Below, piece by piece: positions 58,414 through 64,000 of a stretch of DNA of 64,000 nt (position 1 is its first letter; each line of letters opens with the position of its first letter). The DNA lies in assembly GCA_025612375.1 (NCBI GenBank), contig JAAXKN010000027.1:1-64000 (forward strand), given 5' to 3'. A program made the position numbers and the translations under genes. The notes below the pieces were generated by a model that was not told the origin of the DNA, searched no databases, and was given only the letters and a program-made list of their open reading frames with translations. This stretch comes from Ignavibacteria bacterium. GTDB taxonomy: Bacteria > Bacteroidota > Ignavibacteria > Ignavibacteriales > SURF-24.

Positions 58414-58893
58414 TCAGCCGAATTTTTCCCTTAAAGCCCTGGCTACATTTGCCGGAACAAAATCGCTGACGTCACTCTTCAGGCTTGCAAGATTGCGTAT
58501 GATCGAAGAATTCAGATAGGTGTATTTTTCGTGAGGCATGAGAAATATGGTTGATATGTTGCCATCTAGTTTGCGGTTCATTAGAGCCATCTGAAATTCA
58601 TACTCAAAATCGCTCACGGCGCGGAGGCCTCTTATAATACCAATTGCGCCTACATTTTTTGCATGTTCAACCGTCAGGCCGTCAAAGGAATCAATATCCA
58701 CATTGGGAAATTCCTTCAGGCTTTCCCTCAGCATTTCAATCCTTTCCTCTACTGTAAAAAGAGGGGTCAGTTTATTCGGATTCCGCGCAATTGTAACTAT
58801 TACGCTGTCAAAGAGCTCGCAGGCTCTTTTAATTATATCTACATGCCCGAATGTAACGGGATCAAATGTGCCGGGGTAAATTACTTTTTTCAT
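58414..58893 (-). CDS. coaD: Pantetheine-phosphate adenylyltransferase
   Basis: CoaD makes dephospho-CoA from 4'-phosphopantetheine and ATP. The TxGH-type motif TFGH is at residues 14-17, and NSSIIRNLASLKSDVSDFVP supplies the second nucleotide-binding motif. The length of 159 residues is typical. It lies at the end of the hrcA-rsmD run, separated from rsmD by REP-like palindromes. Confidence 0.97.
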   Translation of the reverse strand: MKKVIYPGTFDPVTFGHVDIIKRACELFDSVIVTIARNPNKLTPLFTVEERIEMLRESLKEFPNVDIDSFDGLTVEHAKNVGAIGIIRGLRAVSDFEYEFQMALMNRKLDGNISTIFLMPHEKYTYLNSSIIRNLASLKSDVSDFVPANVARALREKFG

Positions 58894-58995
58894 TATCTCA
58901 CACAGGAATTATTTTCATCTGCCCTACAATTATAAGAACTTAATTCATGCAAGGCAAGCGCTATAAAAAGAAAGGTTCGAAGTTCAAAGTTCGCG

Positions 58996-59070
58996 GTTGA
59001 AAAGCCACGGCCTTTCAGGCCGTGGACCGGGAGATCCACTCTCTCCCCTTGGGGCTTCAGCCCCCGATTC
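58996..59070. repeat. REP-like cluster of palindromes between rsmD and coaD
   Basis: CCACGGCC (59005-59012) pairs with GGCCGTGG (59018-59025). GGGAGA pairs with TCTCCC around 59030-59048. GGGGC (59051-59055) pairs with GCCCC (59060-59064). The first and last hairpins share a TTCA-type loop. No transposase is visible nearby. Confidence 0.6.
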
Positions 59071-59082
59071 TCTCATGGATTT

Positions 59083-59640
59083 TTATTCTTCGGCGGGGTT
59101 CTGGAAACTGTATAAAAGCGTATCCCCAATTCGCTTAAAGGGTTCAATGCCGAAATTCTTTATGTCGTTATCCTTTGTCTGTATGGAACGCTCAATTATA
59201 ATCAGGCCCTCTTCAGCCAAAAAACCGTTCTTTAAGAGGTTCTTTACTACAAGATGTATGTCATCCTTAAAAAAGGGGGGATCGGCAAGAATTAAATCGT
59301 ACTTAGCATGCTCCGACATCGTGGAAAACCTTACGGCTTCCATCTTGAAAATCTTGTAAGGGAAATCCCCCTTCATAGATTTTATGTTATCCTCCAGGAT
59401 CTTATAGATCGGGAAATTCTTTTCTATGAAGTGCACTTCACTTGCTCCGCGGCTTACAGACTCAAGCCCCAAAGCGCCTGAACCGGCATAAATATCAAGC
59501 ACCCGTATCCCCTCAAAATCAACGCGGTTATTAAGAAGATTAAAAAGCGTCTCCCTTACCCTGTCGGTAGTAGGACGCGTAAACTTTGAATCTGGAGCCT
59601 TAAGCGTTCTGCCCCTGAATTGTCCTGAAATTATCCTCAT
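59083..59640 (-). CDS. rsmD: 16S rRNA (guanine(966)-N(2))-methyltransferase RsmD
   Basis: RsmD methylates G966 of 16S rRNA. The SAM-binding motif DIYAGSGALGLE and the catalytic ADPPFF motif are present. The N-terminal RIISGQFRGRTLKAP and the length of 185 residues are typical. It begins 4 bases after the PilM-like gene; rsmD-coaD order is common in bacteria. Confidence 0.95.
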   Translation of the reverse strand: MRIISGQFRGRTLKAPDSKFTRPTTDRVRETLFNLLNNRVDFEGIRVLDIYAGSGALGLESVSRGASEVHFIEKNFPIYKILEDNIKSMKGDFPYKIFKMEAVRFSTMSEHAKYDLILADPPFFKDDIHLVVKNLLKNGFLAEEGLIIIERSIQTKDNDIKNFGIEPFKRIGDTLLYSFQNPAEE

Positions 59641-59644
59641 ATAC

Positions 59645-60565
59645 TTAAACCAGCCTGAATGCTATTCCGGCAGCAGGAGAAAAAGAGTTGGCTCTTTCTG
59701 TAAATGCGCGGCTTTCGAAAACTTCGGGGTTAACTTTTATCTCCTCAAAAGGGTTAAAACGGTTAAATTCTATGTTCAGGGCTTTCACTGCCCTTTCAAG
59801 AAGTGAGTCGGCTATATTGTCCCCGGAAATATATGCCCTCGAAATCGAGGCCGGGTTGATCTTCATGGCCCTGCCTGCTTCCAACTCCTCAGAAAGCCTG
59901 GGCAGTATTTCTCCGGCATTTAAGACGGGTACAATGTTAAAATAGATCGGCTTGCCCTTAAAAAGAAAAGTCACGCTGAGCGATTCCCCTGCAATATATA
60001 CGCTTAAGACAACTTCCCTGTCGGTAAAAGAAGTGTTAAGGGAAATAATCCTGTCTGAGGCAATATGTGCATTGTCCACAAATTTAAGCTTCAGGCCGTT
60101 CTTAAGGCAGAAATTATTTAACAGCTTGAGGTACTTCCTGTATGTGGCAACAACAATGGCTGAAGAGGAAATTTTTTTATTGTCGTCAACCTTAATGCTC
60201 TGAACCACCATCTCCTCCCTCGAAGATTTAGGAAAAAGCGTTGCCAGCTCCCACTTGAATTCTTCAAGCATATCTGCCTGAACAAGCGTGTTTTCATAAG
60301 GGAGCCTTACGACGTGAAAAAGGCTGTTGGGAAGCGTAAAAGATACCATTTTGTTCTTTAAGGGGTGGCGCATTACTAGCTCATCAAAGGCGCCCTGTAG
60401 CGTTGCAATTATCCGGGGCTCCCTGGCATTTAAGTCAAGGAACTCACTGAAGTATTCCTCATCGGCATTTTCAACAATAAACTCCTCATCAGAGTAATTT
60501 ACTTCAACCAACTGCATTTTTGCGTTGGTGAGGTTTATTCCTGCATGGTTCTGAAATCCCGGCAT
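59645..60565 (-). CDS. PilM-like actin-fold protein of unknown role
   Basis: The 306-residue protein begins with a GINLTNAKMQLVEV segment like the phosphate-binding loop of actin-fold ATPases. It ends NPFEEIKVNPEVFESRAF and FSPAAGIAFRLV, which resembles type IV pilus assembly protein PilM. No pilN, pilO or pilQ follows. I see no signal peptide. Assignment to the PilM family is by pattern only; a cytosolic scaffold role is possible. Confidence 0.55.
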   Translation of the reverse strand: MPGFQNHAGINLTNAKMQLVEVNYSDEEFIVENADEEYFSEFLDLNAREPRIIATLQGAFDELVMRHPLKNKMVSFTLPNSLFHVVRLPYENTLVQADMLEEFKWELATLFPKSSREEMVVQSIKVDDNKKISSSAIVVATYRKYLKLLNNFCLKNGLKLKFVDNAHIASDRIISLNTSFTDREVVLSVYIAGESLSVTFLFKGKPIYFNIVPVLNAGEILPRLSEELEAGRAMKINPASISRAYISGDNIADSLLERAVKALNIEFNRFNPFEEIKVNPEVFESRAFTERANSFSPAAGIAFRLV

Positions 60566-60621
60566 TTTTACTCCCCGTCTTTTGCCCCAAAGTCAGAAGA
60601 CGAAAATTTTATTATGAAGCT

Positions 60622-61122
60622 CTATTTTACAAAAATATATTTTCTGATCTTACTCATTTTGGCAGGCCCTATCCCTTTTACTTCCAGGAGCTCTTCCGGG
60701 GATTTGAACCTTCCTTTCAGGTTTCTAAGTTCTATGATTTTACCGGCTGTTTTCTCTCCAATGCCGGGCAGCTTCATTAAATCGCTCACACTGGCATTGT
60801 TTACGTCTATGCTGTTTTCTTCAGCCAGGACCTTCTTTCTGAAAGAAACCTTCTCCGGCTCCAAAACCGTGTTTTTAAGAATGCGGCCGGTTTCTTTAGC
60901 TTTAACTGGAGGCTTTATCTCCCCTTCTTCCACAGTCGAGTCACCCGCCGCCAGAAAAACACTGTCGCTGGCAGAATAATCAAAATCCCTGTAGGGGGCG
61001 GGACTTTCATTAAATGAATACTTCAAAAAAAGTCCTGCCAGAAATATTCCCGTCAGGGATGTTATTACAATAAATTCAGTCCGCGTAAAACCCAGCCGGT
61101 TAGCGGTTTTCCTGAATTGCAT
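60622..61122 (-). CDS. ComEA-like helix-hairpin-helix protein
   Basis: The 166-residue protein has one N-terminal membrane helix (FIVITSLTGIFLAGLFLKYSF), a linker, and a C-terminal double helix-hairpin-helix domain (SIDVNNASVSDLMKLPGIGE, then ELLEVKGIGPAKMSKIRKYI). Such proteins bind double-stranded DNA at the surface for uptake in transformation. The competence role here is inferred. It lies 8 bases after dnaJ. Confidence 0.85.
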   Translation of the reverse strand: MQFRKTANRLGFTRTEFIVITSLTGIFLAGLFLKYSFNESPAPYRDFDYSASDSVFLAAGDSTVEEGEIKPPVKAKETGRILKNTVLEPEKVSFRKKVLAEENSIDVNNASVSDLMKLPGIGEKTAGKIIELRNLKGRFKSPEELLEVKGIGPAKMSKIRKYIFVK

Positions 61123-61130
61123 TTTAGTTT

Positions 61131-62273
61131 TTATTTATCTGATACTTTTATGTTAGGCATTTCAGCCAGTTCTTTCAAAAGCTCCTTTTCCTTCGAATTC
61201 ACCTTGCCCGGAACGTGTATATTGATCCTTACAAGCTCGTCGCCTGCGCCGTGGCGGTTCAGGTGCTGAACTCCCTTTTCGCGCATCTTGAGAAACTTTC
61301 CGGGCTGCGTACCGGCATCGATCTTAAGTTTTGCCTTCCCGTTTAATGTCGGCACCTCGGCTTCAGTTCCAAGAACGACCTGCGGATAGCTTAAGTAAAG
61401 CTCGTAAATAATGTCGTCGCCTTCGCGTATAAAATAGTCGTGAGGCATTTCCTCAAATACAACAATTATGTTACCCGTCTGCCCGTTTCTTTTTCCGGCA
61501 TTTCCCTCGCCTCTCATCGTCATATAGCTTCCCGTTGTAACGCCTGCCGGGACGTTGACCTTTATGGTTTCTTCGCCATAGACCCTTCCGTCGCCCGAGC
61601 AGTTCTTGCACGGGCTGTCAATTACTGTACCTTCGCCGTCGCAGTTGGCACATGCTGTAATATTTACAAACTGTCCGAATACAGACCTTGAGACGTTTCT
61701 TACCTCACCGCTTCCGTTACACACGGGGCAGGTTTTTACAGAAGTCCCCCCCTTGGCGCCGGTTCCGCTGCATACGTCGCATTTCACATATTTTTTAATC
61801 TTAATTTTCTTTGTTACGCCGGTTGCAATTTCTTCAAGCGTAAGTTTCAGTACAACCTTCAGGTCAGATCCCGGAGTACCGGTTCCTCTTCTCCTTCCTC
61901 TGGTCTGTTGGCCTGAGGTGCCGAAGAAGTCGTCAAAAATTCCGCCTCCGCCGCCTCCGGCGAAGCCGCCGCCGAAAATGTCCGAGAAGTGGGAGAATAT
62001 GTCGTTTATATTGCTGAAGCCCTCGAAGTCCTGTGCCCCGCCGCCGCCTCTTAAGCCGCTGTGGCCGAAGCGGTCGTATTTTGCCTTCTTCTCATCATTG
62101 CTTAAAACCTCGTAGGCCTCTGCAGCTTCCTTAAATTTTTCCTCTGCCTCCTTATCATCCGGGTTTCTGTCGGGATGATACTGCATTGCAAGCTTTCTGT
62201 AGGCCTTTTTTATGTCATCTTTTGAAGCATTTTTATCTACACCCAATACTTCATAATAATCTCTTTTATCCAT
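61131..62273 (-). CDS. dnaJ: Chaperone protein DnaJ
   Basis: DnaJ stimulates DnaK ATPase and binds unfolded proteins. The J domain has HPD at residues 33-35, followed by a Gly/Phe-rich region. Four CxxCxGxG zinc repeats ([32 protein letters not shown]) and the C-terminal substrate domains complete it. The length is 380 residues. dnaK is not in the window. Confidence 0.98.
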   Translation of the reverse strand: MDKRDYYEVLGVDKNASKDDIKKAYRKLAMQYHPDRNPDDKEAEEKFKEAAEAYEVLSNDEKKAKYDRFGHSGLRGGGGAQDFEGFSNINDIFSHFSDIFGGGFAGGGGGGIFDDFFGTSGQQTRGRRRGTGTPGSDLKVVLKLTLEEIATGVTKKIKIKKYVKCDVCSGTGAKGGTSVKTCPVCNGSGEVRNVSRSVFGQFVNITACANCDGEGTVIDSPCKNCSGDGRVYGEETIKVNVPAGVTTGSYMTMRGEGNAGKRNGQTGNIIVVFEEMPHDYFIREGDDIIYELYLSYPQVVLGTEAEVPTLNGKAKLKIDAGTQPGKFLKMREKGVQHLNRHGAGDELVRINIHVPGKVNSKEKELLKELAEMPNIKVSDK

Positions 62274-62406
62274 GTTCTGTATTTTACCTTTTAGAATTTC
62301 CTATGTGTGTATAAAATTAACGGATCCTCAATTTCCCTCTGGCCGGCTCTGCCGGTTAAAAATCACTCCCCCGGAGAAAGAGCAACAGCCGAACAAAAAG
62401 TGCGCG

Positions 62407-63093
62407 CTATTTAGTTTCCGCCGAAGAATTTTCATCACTTACAATTACCTTAGCGTGGCGGATAACCTTATCCTTATAAATGTAGCCCGGTTCCACAACT
62501 TCAATTACAGTATGCGGCGCAATGCCCGGAACATTCTGCTGAAGAAGAGCCTCATGAAAGTTGAAGTCGAAAGGCTTTCCTTTGGCGTCTATTTTCTTTA
62601 CACCCTGCTCTTCTAAAACCTTGCTGAACTTATTAAGAACCATGTTGAGCCCTTCCTTGATTGCATCGACATTATTGGCATCCTTTGCATGGGCCAGTGA
62701 CCTTTCAAGGTCGTCGTAGACGGGAAGGATTTTAACAATGAAAGACTCCGCGGCGTACTTTAGCCAGTTGAGCTGTTCCTGCTCGGTTCTTCTTTTATAA
62801 TTTTCAAATTCAGCGGCTCTTCTAAGAAGCTTATCTTTAAGTTCTGCAACCTCTTTGGTCAGGTTTTCACTTTCCTCTCTTAAGGCCTTAAATTCCGTGC
62901 TTTCAACTATAGCCTGCGCCAGCTGTTCTGCAGTTACATTATCGGCGCTATTGGCATTTTGATTAGCACCCTTTATATCCTGCTCACCCTTTTCCTCGTG
63001 AACATTCTTCGGAGCGCTGCCTTTTGTGCCCCGTTCAACTTTAATCTGGTGCGATTCATTTTCCCTGTTTTTCTCTTCTTTTTTGTCCTTCAT
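62407..63093 (-). CDS. grpE: Nucleotide exchange factor GrpE
   Basis: GrpE releases ADP from DnaK. The coiled-coil core (LKDKLLRRAAEFENYKRRTE) and the C-terminal beta domain (NFHEALLQQNVPGIAPHTVI, VEPGYIYKDKVIRHAKVIV) are typical. The N-terminal roughly 75 residues are low-complexity and charged. The 133-base gap to dnaJ holds a small CCGGC/GCCGG hairpin near 62341. Confidence 0.96.
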   Translation of the reverse strand: MKDKKEEKNRENESHQIKVERGTKGSAPKNVHEEKGEQDIKGANQNANSADNVTAEQLAQAIVESTEFKALREESENLTKEVAELKDKLLRRAAEFENYKRRTEQEQLNWLKYAAESFIVKILPVYDDLERSLAHAKDANNVDAIKEGLNMVLNKFSKVLEEQGVKKIDAKGKPFDFNFHEALLQQNVPGIAPHTVIEVVEPGYIYKDKVIRHAKVIVSDENSSAETK

Positions 63094-63136
63094 TATCTTC
63101 TCCCTTTCAATTTTTATTTATTGCAATGCTTCCGCT

Positions 63137-64000
63137 TTATTTATTCCCCTTTTTCATGTACTCGGAGAGTACTTCAGCCACGTAGACAATGGAGGCAATC
63201 ATCTTTGAATACTGCATCCTCCTTGGTCCTACGATGCCTATTGTGCCGGAAACATCGCCGATTGTATAATCTTTAGTAATTAGACTGTAGTCAGTCAGCC
63301 TTTCAGATTCATTTTCACTGCCGATTTTAATAACGAGGTCATTTTCAGAACTTACTTTATTGTTGAGTATATGAACAATGACATCCTTATCCTCAATAAG
63401 TTCAATGACGCTCTGGAAGAGCTCGTGCTTTTCAAATTCAGGCTGCCTTAATATATTTTTTGCGCCCGTAATAATTGCCCTGTCTGAGCGTTCAAACCCT
63501 GTAAAAATTCTGTCCGCGGAATCCAGGAATACCCTTATTATCGGCCTGTAATTTTCACTTATATCCCTGAATCTTTCCCCAATTGTACGCTTGATCTCAG
63601 AAAGCGTAAGCCCCGAGAGGCGTTCGTTTAATAGCCTCTGCACGGCCTCAATATGGTCGCCGTTAAACTCTGCGTTAATTTCAAGAGTAATGGTTTTTAC
63701 AAGTCCGCTCTTAATGCTTACAACTACAAGAATGCGGGAGGATGTTAACTGTACGATCTGAAGCTTTTCCAGCCTCCCTGTATCCAGCTTGGGATAAGTA
63801 ACCATCGCGAGCTGGTTGGTAATATCGCTCAACAGTGCAGAAGTTACCTGAATCAGGTCGTCAGTCTCCTGCATGAACATTTTGAGCTCGCGCATAATGG
63901 TTTCCTTCTCCTCTTCCTTAAGGAGCGGAGGTTCCATAAGGCTGTTGACAAAGAAGCGGTACCCTTTATCTGTTGGAACGCGCCCGGCAGAGGTATGAGG
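63137..64000 (-). CDS. hrcA: Heat-inducible transcription repressor HrcA (5' end beyond the window)
   Basis: The reading frame stays open to base 64000, where it reads PHTSAGRVPTDKGYRFFVN, the conserved HrcA segment after the winged helix. The first part of the gene, including the DNA-binding domain, therefore lies outside. The visible C-terminal domain includes VSGTIGIVGPRRMQYSKMIA. HrcA represses chaperone operons by binding CIRCE; no CIRCE site can be seen because the promoter is off the edge. Confidence 0.95.
   Translation of the reverse strand, partial: PHTSAGRVPTDKGYRFFVNSLMEPPLLKEEEKETIMRELKMFMQETDDLIQVTSALLSDITNQLAMVTYPKLDTGRLEKLQIVQLTSSRILVVVSIKSGLVKTITLEINAEFNGDHIEAVQRLLNERLSGLTLSEIKRTIGERFRDISENYRPIIRVFLDSADRIFTGFERSDRAIITGAKNILRQPEFEKHELFQSVIELIEDKDVIVHILNNKVSSENDLVIKIGSENESERLTDYSLITKDYTIGDVSGTIGIVGPRRMQYSKMIASIVYVAEVLSEYMKKGNK

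Overview
The window looks like the core chromosome of a member of the Bacteroidota/Chlorobi/Ignavibacteria branch. That placement is an inference from several things seen together. The primary sigma factor is short and lacks region 1.1. Promoters fit a TTG-N20-TAnnTTT pattern rather than the E. coli consensus. There is an Oar-like TonB-dependent receptor, and the ribosomal gene order is Bacteroidota-like. An Ignavibacteria-type organism is my best guess, but I could not run a phylogeny.

Layout. 1-4.9 kb (+): a TonB-dependent outer-membrane receptor interrupted by one in-frame TAA, then a secreted S9 prolyl-oligopeptidase-type peptidase. 4.9-10.6 kb (-): cell-envelope genes (a NamZ/DUF1343 protein, a phosphodiester-glycosidase-domain protein, an NlpC/P60 lipoprotein), truA, the primary sigma factor, and two adjacent EutN/CcmL microcompartment vertex proteins with no other shell genes nearby. 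10.9-14.6 kb (-): deoB, a membrane GAF-GAF-degenerate-GGDEF protein, and engB. 14.6-46.0 kb (-): one uninterrupted block of gene-expression genes. In transcription order it runs tRNA-Tyr, tRNA-Gly, tRNA-Thr, rpmG, tRNA-Trp, secE, nusG, rplKAJL, rpoBC, rpsLG, fusA, tuf, then the S10, spc and alpha clusters down to rplQ. A tRNA-Gln is inserted between rplR and rpsE. 46.1-48.3 kb (-): a YifB/ComM ATPase and a small lipoprotein. 48.5-53.9 kb (+): pruA, sucC, a TPR protein and aroE. 54.0-58.2 kb (-): two class-I aminotransferases flanking pckA. 58.4-64 kb (-): coaD, rsmD, a PilM-like protein, a ComEA-like helix-hairpin-helix protein, dnaJ, grpE and hrcA, the last running off the window edge.

The genes mostly make and control the transcription and translation machinery. 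The metabolic genes link amino-acid breakdown (glutamate semialdehyde dehydrogenase, aminotransferases) to the TCA cycle (succinyl-CoA ligase) and gluconeogenesis (PEP carboxykinase). Several starts were moved to internal ATG or GTG codons on Shine-Dalgarno spacing or family N-termini (rplQ, infA, rplF, rplE, rpmC, rpsS, rpsJ, truA). rpmJ and rpmG were read directly from the sequence.

No CRISPR array, prophage, transposase or defence system was seen. The most unusual items are the orphan EutN/CcmL pair beside the sigma factor gene, the nonsense-interrupted receptor, the tRNA inside the spc operon, a 4 x 16 bp tandem repeat after pruA, a REP-like palindrome cluster, and a consistent set of promoters. 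No stretch longer than about 260 bases lacks a gene.
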